From Omphiscola glabra (taxonomy: Eukaryota > Mollusca > Gastropoda > Lymnaeidae), in NCBI GenBank assembly GCA_964017045.1, contig OZ024795.1, forward strand, positions 27,318,366 to 27,382,365: a stretch of 64,000 nucleotides of DNA, read 5' to 3'. The translations under genes were made by a program, and so were the position numbers. Positions within the stretch are counted from its first letter, which is position 1. Each line of letters starts with the position of its first letter. This document shows positions 43,358 through 54,373 of this stretch, in pieces. The notes under the pieces are model-generated. The model was given only the letters and a program-made list of their open reading frames with translations, did no database searches and was not told the DNA's origin.

Positions 43358-43548
43358 AGATAGATGCGCCCCGTGTATAGATGAGCCCCGAGGATAGATG
43401 AGCCCAGTGTATAGATGAGCCCCGTGGATAGATGAGCCCCGAGGATAGATGAGCCCAGTGTATAGATGAGCCCCGTGGATAGATGAGCCCCGAGGATAGA
43501 TGAGCCCCGTGGATAGATGAGTCCCGTGTATAGATGAGTCCCGAAGAT
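43358..43548. repeat. 17-bp minisatellite, about 11 copies
   Basis: Unit GATAGATGAGCCCCGTG with GAG and GTATA variants. The first unit overlaps the position where the flanking duplication of the SPIN-like element should lie. Confidence 0.95.
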
Positions 43549-44345
43549 TAGGAGAGCACCAAGGAATTGGGGCGTGCGACTTTGTTTAGTTGCGTACCTG
43601 TTTTTTTTTTTTGGGGGGGGGGGGTGTGGGGGATATTTGTAAGTCCCGTACACTACCCGCAGAACAACGGCCCGATAACTAGACAACACAGCACACCAAT
43701 TGTGACGGTGTGTAGAACTGGATGGTGGTGTGTGTGGGGGGCGAGGCGGAGTGTGGCGCTATGAGAAGGACAGTTAGATGTTTATTTAGAGTAGTGGTCG
43801 TGTGAAGCAGGGGGTAGGGTTTGGCTTAGGACTTTTTTTGTTATTGTTGATGAAACTTAACTTACTTTGCTATTGTATCTGGTAACTTTAGCACAAGCCA
43901 CAAGCGAGCGAAACTGTGGAAATTTGTCGAAGGTGGCCTACTTATAACATCCATCTCGAAACCATTTTTTTTTTGTCCACACAGGAAGTATCCAATTTGA
44001 ATATTTTCTGTTACGGTACAATAGGTTGACTTCATTCTCCCCCAAAGGCAGGGATTCTCAAACGATTCACTGACACAGAGTGATTCTTTCACGGACTTTT
44101 ACCCGATATTTACAAGGAAATTATTTGTTAGAAATTGTCCAGTACTTTCGGCGTACAAGATGCAATAGTAAGCGGTTTGAGTGGGGTAGGGGGGCACCCT
44201 TACATATTTAGTTTTATATATATACTATTTTTTTTAAAAAGTTGTCTAATTTTGACCAATCTTCTACTTGTCATGTTCCCAAATATATTTATTTATTCTA
44301 TCATATTTAAATTATTGGTTTAAATAAGCAATTTCGGGGACAAAT
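43549..44345. other. Unique sequence with T12G12 tract and a hAT-like terminus
   Basis: T12 at 43601-43612 is followed by G12 at 43613-43624. CAGGGATTCTCAAACGATTC at 44049 resembles CAGGGGGTCTCAAGCGATTG at 58827; the partner end is not found. No gene is seen. Confidence 0.45.
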
Positions 44346-44753
44346 GTTTAAAGAAGACTTAACATTTGGGTTACAGCAGTTATAGACATAGTTTAAAGAA
44401 GACTTAACATTTGGGTTATAGCAGTTATAGACATAGTTTAAAGAAGACTTAACATTTGGGTTATAGCAGTTATAGACATAGTTTAAAGAAGACTTAACAT
44501 TTGGGTTATAGCAGTTATAGACATAGTTTAAAGAAGACTTAACATTTGGGTTATAGCAGTTATAGACATAGTTTAAAGAAGACTTAACATTTGGGTTATA
44601 GCAGTTATAGACATAGTTTAAAGAAGACTTAACATTTGGGTTATAGCAGTTATAGACATAGTTTAAAGAAGACTTAACATTTGGGTTATAGCAGTTATAG
44701 ACATAGTTTAAAGAAGACTTAACATTTGGGTTATAGCAGTTATAGACATAGTT
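44346..44753. repeat. 45-bp minisatellite, 9 copies, near-perfect
   Basis: Unit: GTTTAAAGAAGACTTAACAT, TTGGGTTATAGCAGTTATAG, ACATA. Only the first copy differs (TTACAG); the other eight read identical. The minus-strand open frame (44307-44756) follows from 45 being divisible by 3. Confidence 0.98.
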
Positions 44754-44987
44754 CATTCACTAAACCTTTTTTCCCCTCCAAAATGTGATATTCTTTTTAA
44801 GTTTATTTCAGAATTCTTTCTGATGTTTTATCTTTCTTTAAATGCAATTATGGATATTGTACAAATGTTTGATTGGACCTGAACGTTTTATTTTAAAGGT
44901 CTCCTCATTTAATAATTTTTTTCCCAATAAAAGCAAGAAATTATTTCAGAGTCTTTTCTATTGCTTGACATACACATCCACTGACCT

Positions 44988-45118
44988 CAATAACACCATG
45001 GGACCACCAGTTTGGGAGTTGGGAGCCCCTGCACCAGGTTCCAGGTGTCGCCCCTGATCCCCATAATATCTCTTCCGCGTGCAGTGACACCCTGGGACCA
45101 CCAGTTTAGGAACCCCTG
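44988..45118. mobile_element. Tandemly duplicated hAT-like right end
   Basis: GGGACCACCAGTTTGGGAGT...GCCCCTG and GGGACCACCAGTTTAGGAAC followed by CCCTG lie about 90 bp apart. Reversed, the second reads CAGGGGTTCCTAAACTGGTG, a hAT-like terminus. TCGCCCC.GATCCCC and ATATCTCTTCC.CGTG are repeated with it (the second pair extends to about 45172). Confidence 0.55.
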
Positions 45119-45870
45119 CCCTAGGTTCCTCGTGTCGCCCCCGATCCCCTGCATATCTCTTCCACGTGTTCCAGCAAGTTATTGTGTTCGTGAATATTCC
45201 TTGTAGCCCGCACGCCTGTATTTAATCTTTATGTCACACAATAGCACAAGAATTTAACCCCCTTTCCCCCCTCCCCGCTACGCCCCACTCCACCCCCACC
45301 CCAAGACACTTTGGCCCCCTCCCCCTCCTCCCCTGCACTGGCGCCATGTACAGAGAGGCAACATGTCGAACTAATTTGTTCACCCTCTGCCAGAAACCAA
45401 CCATCATCAAGACAATTTAGGATTTTAAAAAATTACATTTCTTTTAGCCTGTGGCACGATTCTTGGCGTAACTTGACCGAAAGCGGCTCGGGATTTGGGG
45501 GGGGGGGCGTCGCTGGCGAACTCTCAAACGTGCGCTCCCTACCACACACGCATCATTAATATAATGCTATAAATAATATGAAGAAAAAAAAGTTACGCGT
45601 GGTATGGTGTCCCCGTGCCCACACCCCCCCCCCCCCCCCAAACGCCACTGAGTCTAAAGACATGTCATAAGATGAGGGAAAAACGCGACCAAAATGGACT
45701 CGTTGATATAGTGCGTGACTGATTGGAAAGTTGATTAAATTGTTGAGTTGTAATCGGACTCTCTTAAAATAACTTAGAAAGATTTTGTTGAGTTTTCATA
45801 TCATGCTCTGTTGAAGAGAAAGCAAACAATATATATATAAGAAATGTCTTGGTGTTGTAAACTAATAATG
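45119..45870. other. Mostly unique; C-rich patch and MITE end
   Basis: 45250-45340 is C-rich. G11 at 45497-45507 and C16 at 45624-45639. AAACGCCACTG ending at 45650 fits the CAG.GGCGT terminus. No gene is seen. Confidence 0.45.
45624..45639. repeat. C16 homopolymer
   Basis: Uninterrupted run of 16 C. Confidence 0.94.
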
Positions 45871-46137
45871 TGTGCTGGTTTATTAATTGGTAACCACTCT
45901 CTCGTATTTTGTCTTGTGCTGGTTGAGTAATTGGTAACCACTCTCTCGTATTTTGTCTTGTGCTGGTTGAGTAATTGGTAACCACTCTCTCGTATTTTGG
46001 CTTGTGCTGGTTGAGTAATTGGTAACCACTCTCTCGTATTTTGTCTTGTGCTGGTTGAGTAATTGGTAACCACTCTCTCGTATTTTGTCTTGTGCTGGTT
46101 GAGTAATTGGTAACCACTCTCTCGTATTTTGTCTTGT
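45871..46137. repeat. 44-bp minisatellite, 6 copies
   Basis: Unit: TTGTGCTGGTTGAGTAATTG, GTAACCACTCTCTCGTATTT, TGTC. Very homogeneous except the first copy (TTTATTAATTGG). Confidence 0.96.
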
Positions 46138-46159
46138 ATATTGTGTGGCGTATCCATTC

Positions 46160-46290
46160 TTAGCTTTAGCCGGCGCCTTATCGGAGGTGGGAAATATTTT
46201 TGCCGTCACCCCCTACGGAAAAACCTCCGTGGTTGGCCCAAGATGCCGCCACTCTATATAAAGATATACACACAAAAAAATTGCCCCCGG
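46160..46290 (+). mobile_element. Dispersed repeat copy related to 24836-25055
   Basis: GCCGGCGCCTTATCGG leads to CGGAAAAACCTCCGTGGTTG and GCCCAAGATGCCGCCACTCT, parallel to the copies near 24980 and 21750. It ends near a CCCCCGGGGC motif. Confidence 0.55.
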
Positions 46291-46767
46291 GGCAGACCAT
46301 CCCTTACACTTACGCCAGTGCTTGTAGTGTTTGATTCTTTGGGGACATCACAGTATATCACAATGAAGCATTCCTGTTATTTTCTCTGAGACCTTTTGCG
46401 GACGCATGGTTTAAAATAAAATTATTTCTTGGTACAAGAAGAATAAACAAGTACCTACTTTCAATCTTCGTACATGATATGGGTGTAAATATAATGTTGA
46501 CCTACAAACATCTTGCATACACTTTTAGATGTGGACGCAATTTAAATATTCAGACATAATATATATAATTTAAATATACATTTCATGTCAACAAACAAAC
46601 GTGATTTCAAAACATATTTTTGCCAAACATTTATAATTTAAATTTAACCATAATGTGGACCAGCACACGACATTTGGCTGTAAAGCGTATGTAAACATAC
46701 AGATATAATTTACCCGACCTTAATACAAAAACTCATCTACTTCCAAACAAATGAGAACAATGTATCG
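46291..46767. other. Unique AT-rich sequence; nothing recognised
   Basis: A loose ACATATAATTTA.AT motif recurs about 46550-46720 without regular period. Confidence 0.45.
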
Positions 46768-47192
46768 AACCAGTTCTTGTGAATATTACATTGTATGGGG
46801 CCGGTTCTTGGCAATATTACATTGTATGGGGCCGGTTCTTGGCAATATTACATTGTATGGGGCCGGTTCTTGGCAATATTACATTGTACGAGGCCGGTTC
46901 TTGGCAATATTACATTGTATGGGGCCGGTTCTTGGCAATATTACATTGTACGAGGCCGGTTCTTGGCAATATTACATTGTATGGGGCCAGTTCTTGGCAA
47001 TATTACATTGTATGGGGCCAGTTCTTGGCAATATTACATTGTATGGGGCTGGTACTTGGCAACACTACATTGTAGAAGGCCGGTTCTTGGCAATATTACA
47101 TTGTATGTGGCCGGTTCTTGGCAATATTACATTGTATGGCGCCGGTTCTTGTCAATATTACATTGTATGGGGCCGGTTCTTGGCAATATTAC
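46768..47192. repeat. 31-bp minisatellite, about 14 copies
   Basis: Unit: GCCGGTTCTTGGCAATATTA, CATTGTATGGG. CATTGTACGAGG variants occur twice, 62 bp apart; three units span 93 bp, so all + frames remain open. Confidence 0.96.
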
Positions 47193-47244
47193 AATAAAAT
47201 AAACAACAGTTTTCTTCAGTGTTCTTAATGCACGGGTAACAATA

Positions 47245-47611
47245 GTTGGGGACCGTTGTACAGTTGGGGACCGTTCTACAGATTGGGACCGTTATACAGA
47301 TGATGACCATTCTATAGATTGGGACCGTTCTACAGATTGGAACCGTTCTACAGATGGGGACCGTTCTACAGATTGGGACCGTTCTACAGATGGGGACCAT
47401 TCTATAGATTGGGACCTTCTACAGATTGGAACCGTTCTACAGATGGGGACCGTTCTACAGATGGGGACCGTTCTACAGATGGGGACCGTTCTACAGATGG
47501 GGACCGTTCTACAGATGGGGACCGTTCTACAGATTGGGACCGTTCTACAGATGGGGACCGTTCTACAGAGGGGGGCCGTTCTACAGATTGGGAGCCTTCC
47601 ACAGATTCGAA
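47245..47611. repeat. 19-bp minisatellite, about 19 copies
   Basis: Unit GTTCTACAGATGGGGACCG, alternating with ATTGGGACCG. Copies in 47440-47530 are identical; the ends are diverged. Confidence 0.96.
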
Positions 47612-47688
47612 CCACTCACTATCGTCCTGTAACTTGTGTTAACGTCTTTTAATGTCGTGTTACCAAGCTTTGCTAATATTCTCTATCA

Positions 47689-48235
47689 GTTACAGATAGT
47701 CTGACTAATTTGTGCACCCCGTACAGATATTATGACTAATGTGTGCACCCCATACAAATAGTCTGACAAATTTGTGCACTCCGTACATATAGTATGACTA
47801 AGTTGTGCACCCTTTACAAATAGTCTGACCAATTTGTTCACCCTGTACAAATAGTCTGACTAATTTATGCACCCCGTACAAATAGTCTTTAATGTGACTA
47901 ATTTGTGCACCCCGGACAGATAACTTGACTAATTCGTGCATAGATAGTTTGGCTAATTCATGCACCTCTTACAGATAGTTTAGCTAATTCGTGCACCCCT
48001 TACAGATCGTTAGGCTAATTCGTGCACCCTTACAGATCGTTAAGCTAATTCGTGCACCCCTTACAGATCGTTAGGCCAATTCGTGCACCCTTACAGATCG
48101 TTTGGCTAATTCGTGCACCCCTTACAGATCGTTAGGCTAATTCGTGCACCCGTAACAGATCGTTTGGCCAATTATTGCACCCTTTGCAGATCGTTTGGCC
48201 AATTCGTGCACCCCTTACAGATCGTTTGGCTAATT
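47689..48235. repeat. 30-32-bp minisatellite, about 18 copies
   Basis: Unit: TACAGATCGTTAGGCTAATT, CGTGCACCCCT. Left copies read TACAAATAGTCTGACTAATT; right copies read ACAGATCGTTTGGCTAATTC. A gradual change along the array. Confidence 0.94.
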
Positions 48236-48353
48236 AACTTACGACTTAAGACTTATATCAAAAAAAATACTTCACAATACATTAATATTAAACATAGTTA
48301 TCATGACTGAACATTCAATGGGTCCTCTGTTCTTATAGTTACATTTATTCTCA

Positions 48354-48463
48354 CCCATGAAATGCCTACTCGCACTCCATTAAATGCCACCTCGCTGCCC
48401 ATGAAATGCCACCCGCACCCCATGCAATGCCACCACACACGTCATGAAATGCCCCCTCGAATC
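48354..48463. repeat. About 24-bp diverged repeat, 5 copies
   Basis: Core CCCATGAAATGCCACC recurs with variable spacing. Confidence 0.75.
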
Positions 48464-49500
48464 CCCTTAAAGTACCGACCCCGTTTTAGGAAACCATGTT
48501 TTTTTAAAAATAGATTTAATACACAACTGTACGTGAACGTGGGTTCTTCATTGCAAGAAGATCATAATTCTAACACCGGAACTACTATTGCGCAAATGAT
48601 GGTAAAACAATTGAAACGAGGAAGGTTTATATTATATATTTTCACTGAGTAGCTTTAATTTAACAAAACATTAGCATCACTAAACAACACAAGCAAGTAG
48701 TCCTTGTGTCTGCAGATTTCCCCCCCCCCCCTCTCTCTCTCCCCCACGGTGTTTTTAAACAGCAAACGCAAGCACGAATTTCGGCGTATCACACAATACT
48801 GCGACCCATAAACCTCAATTTGTGTCGCTCTTCTAACCTTCGCCTTTACCCCGCACAACATTAGCGCAGTGCACGGCCCCATCGTTGGATAGCTAGCGAC
48901 TTGCCGTAGTTATGGTAAGCAGGAGGACAGCATACTTCGTTAAAGCAATGTTTGAAACCTCGGCCGTGTCGGGTGAAGGAGAAGACAACGCACGGTCTCC
49001 GTCTCTTGATGGTACAATTATGTGCTTTGAGAGTATGTTGTTTTGTTGTATTTTTCCCCCCCTTTTCATGCGAGGACGCCCGATTGCAGTGAGACGAACC
49101 AGGAAAAAGTAACCGATGGAGTATGTCACTGTCAGCTGTGTACGGGCGATAACTGTGAGTTGTTTGAACTTAGTCTTTAGTTGTTATCAAACATTTTTTT
49201 TTTAAGATCTTCGGTTGTGGGAGAGTTGAAGACAATGTAGTGGAGGAGTGGGGTGGGTGGTGGATTTGGGGGGGGGGCAAGGCGGTCGATAACAACGAGT
49301 TACACGTTACATTAACTTAACGTTAACTGACGCCTCGTGCCCCGCCTTTTGTCATAGTCATTGTCATAAGTTTGCAAAAGGTTTTAATCATCGGTACGTT
49401 TGTTTTCAGGGAACCAAAATATATTTCCATAGGAGCCATGCTTAAAAATATTTTGTCAACGTGGTTGGGGGGGGGGGGGGGGGGGCGGTTGAAAATGTAT
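48464..49500. other. Unique sequence; no gene recognised
   Basis: C12 at 48720-48731 followed by CT repeats; G10 near 49268; G19 at 49467-49485. Open frames at 48893-49129 on both strands have normal composition but no family or splice context. Confidence 0.4.
49467..49485. repeat. G19 homopolymer
   Basis: The longest homopolymer G run here, directly upstream of a 16-bp array. Confidence 0.94.
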
Positions 49501-49612
49501 CATACTTTCTTAGTGCCATACTTTCTTAGTGCCATACTTTCTTAGTGCCATACTTTCTTAGTGCCATACTTTCTTAGTGCCATACTTTCTTAGTGCCATA
49601 CTTTCTTAGTGC
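49501..49612. repeat. 16-bp repeat, 7 copies
   Basis: Unit CATACTTTCTTAGTGC, perfect as read. Confidence 0.97.
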
Positions 49613-49700
49613 CCTAGTTGCTATTCAAACGTCCCTCTGGAAAACTGGAACAGATTTTATCCGTCCTCTTATCCATTTTACTTTTAATTTAAATCATTTT

Positions 49701-50012
49701 ACAGATTACCTCTCAAATTTTGTTATGTAACAAATTACCTTTCATATTTTGTTATGTAACAAATTACCTTTCATATTTTGTTATGTAACAAATTACCTTT
49801 CATATTTTGTTATGTAACAAATGACCTTTCATATTTTGTTATGTAAAAAATTACCTTTCATATTTTGTTATGTAACAAATTACCTTTCATATTTTGTTAT
49901 GTTACAAATTACCTTTCATATTTTGTTATCAAATTACCTTTCATATTTTGTTATGTAACAAATTACCTTTTATATTTTGTTATGTAACAAATTACCTTTC
50001 ATATTTTGTTAT
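49701..50012. repeat. 29-bp minisatellite, about 11 copies
   Basis: Unit: ACAAATTACCTTTCATATTT, TGTTATGTA; one copy lost TAACA near 49930. Confidence 0.95.
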
Positions 50013-50073
50013 GTGGTGTATACATCAGTTTGATCAGTCACGTGCGTCTCAAGAAAGTTATTCAGTTTATTTT

Positions 50074-50241
50074 GATAGAAATGACAGCCCTGTCAATGAT
50101 AGAAATGACAGCCCTGTCAATGATAGAAATGACAGCCCTGCAAATGATAGAAATGACAGCCCTGTCAATGATAGAAATGACAGCCCTGTCAATGATAGAA
50201 ATGACAGCCCTGTCAATGATAGAAATGACAGCCCTGTCAAT
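50074..50241. repeat. 24-bp repeat, 7 copies
   Basis: Unit GATAGAAATGACAGCCCTGT plus CAAT; one copy has GCAAAT. Open on both strands as 24 is divisible by 3. Confidence 0.97.
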
Positions 50242-50619
50242 GCGGAGACCGTGTTTTTTAAGCACATCTTTACGTCCAGTGTCTTAAAATGTGATAGACC
50301 GACTAACAAAGCCGGGGGTGGGGGGGGGGACTCCAAATGGGCCCCGCCCCTAGGATCGACCGTATTGCTACTCATCTCAGTACTCTGCAACACAAAAACA
50401 TAATTAATGGGGTGATTTATTGGGGGGGGGGGGTAATTTACTATAATTAGCCCAATTTTTAAATTAATTGCAAATTCCGTACCGTGTCATATCAAGGTAT
50501 AATGTTGTTCTGAGGCATACAGTTGACAAGGCTATTGTCACTGTTATACCAAGAAACATTTCATGACCGAGAGTATGTAAACATAAACATAGTCGTACCA
50601 ATAGTCCGTGTACATTGAC
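50242..50619. other. Unique sequence; nothing recognised
   Basis: G-rich patch at 50313-50329 and G12 at 50422-50433. Confidence 0.45.
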
Positions 50620-50672
50620 ATTGCTGTACCATAAGACAATATACAAAATGCTGTACCATAAGACAATATACA
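50620..50672. repeat. Direct duplication, about 26 bp
   Basis: GCTGTACCATAAGACAATAT occurs twice in tandem. Confidence 0.88.
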
Positions 50673-50736
50673 GTTCCATATATGTACCACGTAACTGTAA
50701 GATCACCTGTGCTGACATTATTCATTACCCCGTGGA

Positions 50737-51052
50737 GTCAATCAATAGATCTGCTTTGAGTGAATCAATAGACATGTGAGCATTCACTCAATAGATCTGC
50801 TTGGAGTGAATCAATAGACCTGTGTGGATTCAGTCAATAGATCTGCTTGGGGTGAATCAATAGACCTGTGTGGATTCAGTCAATAGATCTGCTTGGAGTG
50901 AATCAATAGACCTGTGTGGAGTTAGTCAATAGATCTGCTTGGAGTGAATCAATAGACCTGTGTGGATTCAGTCAATAGATCTGCTTGGAGTGAATCTATA
51001 GATCTGTGTGCATTCAGTAACTAGATCTGTGTTGATTCAGTGAAAAGATCTG
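50737..51052. repeat. 46-bp minisatellite, 7 copies
   Basis: Unit: CAATAGATCTGCTTGGAGTG, AATCAATAGACCTGTGTGGA, TTCAGT. It is built of two similar halves (AATAGATCTG and AATAGACCTG), so an older unit of about 23 bp is visible. Confidence 0.95.
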
Positions 51053-51200
51053 CGTGTCAGAGACTCATTTGTCCCTCATTTTTTGTCGTGAACGCGTGCA
51101 ATAAAAAGCCCCACTAAGACATCGTGACATTATAAAAGTTCATTCTCTCCCACAGCTTCACTCCGCCCACCCTTTCACAGCACTCGCGCCCCTCACACCA

Positions 51201-51508
51201 CTTACACTCCACTCACACTCACATCACTCACACCTCAAATCAATCACACTCACATCACTCACACCTCACATCACTCACACCTCACATCACTCACACCTCA
51301 CATCACTCACACCTCACATCACTCACACCTCACATCACTCACACCTCACATCACTCACACCTCACATCACTCACACCTCAAATCACTCACACCTCACATC
51401 ACTCACACCTCACATCACTCACACCTCACATCACTCACACCTCACATCACTCACACCTCACATCACTCACACCTCAAATCACTCACACTCACATCACTCA
51501 CACCACTG
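51201..51508. repeat. 16-bp minisatellite, about 19 copies
   Basis: Unit ACCTCACATCACTCAC; a few copies have AAATC. CA-rich flanks extend on both sides. Confidence 0.95.
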
Positions 51509-52504
51509 ACACCCCCTCACACCACCGCACACTCCTCACACTACTGCACACCCCTCTGACCACACAAACACCTCAGACCATTCACTCCACTCACACACCC
51601 CTTCATACCCCTCTCAACCCGACCACATTCCATATCTCAGACATTTCATAACCTTTCTATTTCTCGCTGCAACTCCCATTGTCCATTCCTATCACACTAC
51701 CTCCCCGACTCCTTTCACTCCCTACGTCCCCTACACACCATGTCCCTGTTAACCATTCATTCTCCTATCTGGCATCCACTGCACGTGTTACATTGCAAAG
51801 TTCAAGCATGTTTCTGTGTCCGTCCCTAGTAACGGTCACCGCCATTATATTTGTGAGGCCAACTCTGACCGATGTTGGGAATATAGTTCTCATTTTTAAC
51901 ACTTTGCGGCGGCAATGAGTGTTTTTTTCATATTAGCATGAGGGTCATGCTACCATCTCTACCATCTCAGCGTGGCTATGTGTGTTTGTTAATAGATCGA
52001 TTAATCACAAGAGATCCAGTCAATGGAACACAAACCCCCCCCCCTTGCTTTCCGATCTCTAGATGGTTCCAGGTAAAGTTTGGTCATAATCACCTAATCT
52101 CAAAAATTGTAATGTAAAAACACTATAGCCCGCCAAACATTGGCGACGGCAATGCGCGAACTTCCCATCTACTAACGCTACTTGACAAAATATGAACTCA
52201 CATTTAACGAACATTTAAGAATCCCAAATTTCGCCCATAAACTATTTAAATATACTGATGTCCCAACTCCCAACCACTTTTAAACCGAATATTTTTGTAC
52301 AACATAATTAAACTGAGACGATTTCATTTTCCGAAAAGAAAATGTTACGCACCAAACGCAGTTGCGTTATTGAAAAAAAAAATCATTTAGCGCAGTTATC
52401 GGGAATTATATTTTGCGCGCTATTGATTTCATTATTGAACCATATTTTATTTCAAACATATAGAATTATTAGTAATATAATCTCAAAACCAAATAAGCTG
52501 CAAA
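51509..52504. other. Unique sequence; nothing recognised
   Basis: 51510-51620 is CAC-rich. C9-10 lies near 52036. A 79-codon frame at 51679-51918 has no known family. Confidence 0.4.
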
Positions 52505-52672
52505 GGAAGCAGCCAGACATGGAAGCAGCCAGACATGGAAGCAGCCAGACATGGAAGCAGCCAGACATGGAAGCAGCCAGACATGGAAGCAGCCAGACAT
52601 GGAAGCAGCCAGACATGGAAGCAGCCAGACATGGAAGCAGCCAGACATGGAAGCAGCCAGACATGGAAGCAG
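52505..52672. repeat. 16-bp repeat, 10.5 identical copies
   Basis: Unit GGAAGCAGCCAGACAT, no mismatch seen between copies. Confidence 0.98.
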
Positions 52673-53168
52673 TCCACGAGTCACACTAGAAGCGTAATAT
52701 ATAAGAGATCCTTAACGTTTGAGGTTGCAGAGTAAAAACCAATAATTTTTTCTCATGGCTTCGAGGGACATTCAAGTTCAGTTATCTTTGGTGCACGCAT
52801 TTTTTAATAAGCCTTTATTTAGAACGGTGCGCTTTCAAGCATCTATTAATAGAAGGTTTTCGGTGCGCTGCTAAAGATAAAGATAATCATGTTCCTTTAA
52901 TAAAATAAAAAAAATACATGTTGAGTTTTTTTGTTGTTGTTTTGTTTTTGTTTGTTCGAAACTACAGTTCATGGTCATGGTAAAATGTGGTGGGGCATTC
53001 GATGACTACATCTTTGGTGTTTTTTCAGCCGATTTTAATGGGGCATATTTAAACATAAAGTGTGTTCATTATTTTATGAAGTCCTTGTTGCAACCTCTTT
53101 ATCGAATTCGATTTGAATTTAAACATATAAATTTGAAAATTTAACTTGAGTATTTATCTGAATGCTTT
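52673..53168. other. Unique AT-rich sequence; nothing recognised
   Basis: T/G-rich stretch near 52925-52955; no element end or gene is seen. Confidence 0.45.
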
Positions 53169-53404
53169 TAGGGCCGCCTTATTTTAGGGCCACCTTATTA
53201 TAGGGCCACCTTATTTTAGGGCCACCTTATTATAGGGCCACCTTATTTTAGGGCCACCTTATTTTAGGGCCACCTTATTTTAGGGCCACCTTATTATAGG
53301 GCTACCTTATTTTAGGGCTACCTTATTTTAGGGCTACCTTATTTTAGGGCTACCTTATTTTAGGGCCACCTTATTTTAGGGTTATCTTATTTTAGGGCTA
53401 CCTT
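53169..53404. repeat. 16-bp minisatellite, about 15 copies
   Basis: Unit AGGGCCACCTTATTTT; GGCTACC variants fill the right half, showing local spread. Confidence 0.96.
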
Positions 53405-53599
53405 TTGGAAATGGTTCCCGTCGGGGATCCCTTTTTATGGTCATTGAAAAAAGGCCGTACCTCTGCAGTGGCGCACTACCTTTTTTTTTCATTAACATGT
53501 CTTTTGAAGGTTAGTTTGTTCTTTGAATAAAGTTTTTGTCTGTGCCCAACTTGAATATTAACTGAGAAGAATGGGGCACGAGTTTTTCTATAACCCGAA

Positions 53600-53899
53600 T
53601 GATTTTTATAGTGCCGCTAACATTGGTATAAGTAAAAGATGTTTATAGTGCTGATGATTATTATAGTGCTAATGTACTTTATAGTGCCGCTACCATTGGG
53701 ATAACCAACAGATTTTTATAGTGCCCCTACCATTGGGATAACTAACAGATTTTTATAGTTCCGCTACCATTGGGATAGCTAACAGATTTTTATAGTGCCG
53801 CTACCATTGGGATAACTAACAGATTTTTATAGTGCCGCTACCATTGGGATAACTAAAAGATTTTTATAGTGCCGCTACCATGGGGATAACTAAAAGATT
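53600..53899. repeat. 36-bp minisatellite, about 8 copies
   Basis: Unit: TTTTTATAGTGCCGCTACCA, TTGGGATAACTAACAGA; left copies are degenerate. Upstream, GCAGTGGCGCACTACC at 53465 contains a CAGTGGCG motif like the MITE ends. Confidence 0.94.
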
Positions 53900-54373
53900 A
53901 CCCTTGGCATGCGTCTTTGCCAATTTTTTTAAAATTAATAAACGGCCATAGTCTTGGGTCTCGGTGAATACCTTTTTTTGACACGACATATTTTTACATT
54001 TTTATTTTTTGTCTTTGAATCATTTCTTGTGTGGCTATTCCCGCCTTGAACATCACCTGAAACGGACTGGAACCCAAACTCAATGTTTACAAGGGTCAGT
54101 ATAAATCTGGCTTCAAAAAATAGGAGAAAGTTTTCACATTTGATTGCTACTTGCGCCCAATGTTTTTGACAGGTTCCTAATTCTCGTGTGTATCCATACA
54201 ACGTTTTAGACGTTGATGTTTTTTTTTTCTAATGGAATCCAGATCCACAACGTGTAGTAATCCATTTGTCCGGGGCTTCATATTCTTTTGGAAGATTTGT
54301 GTACGGTATAAAAATTGCATTAAAAAACTACTTTTGCCGCCGCTAACACGAGCTTCTTTGCTGGTGAACTTTT
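53900..54373. other. Unique sequence; no gene recognised
   Basis: A minus-strand 88-codon frame (53935-54201) has mixed composition but no recognised family. Confidence 0.4.

Noticed and set aside
44346..44753. CRISPR array
   Set aside because: Regular repeats are present but no unique spacers: units are contiguous and identical. The same holds for all arrays here, and the DNA is eukaryotic.
53169..53404. Telomere-like repeat (contains TTTTAGGG)
   Set aside because: The real period is 16 bp (AGGGCCACCTTATTTT). No run of TTAGGG was seen in the window.
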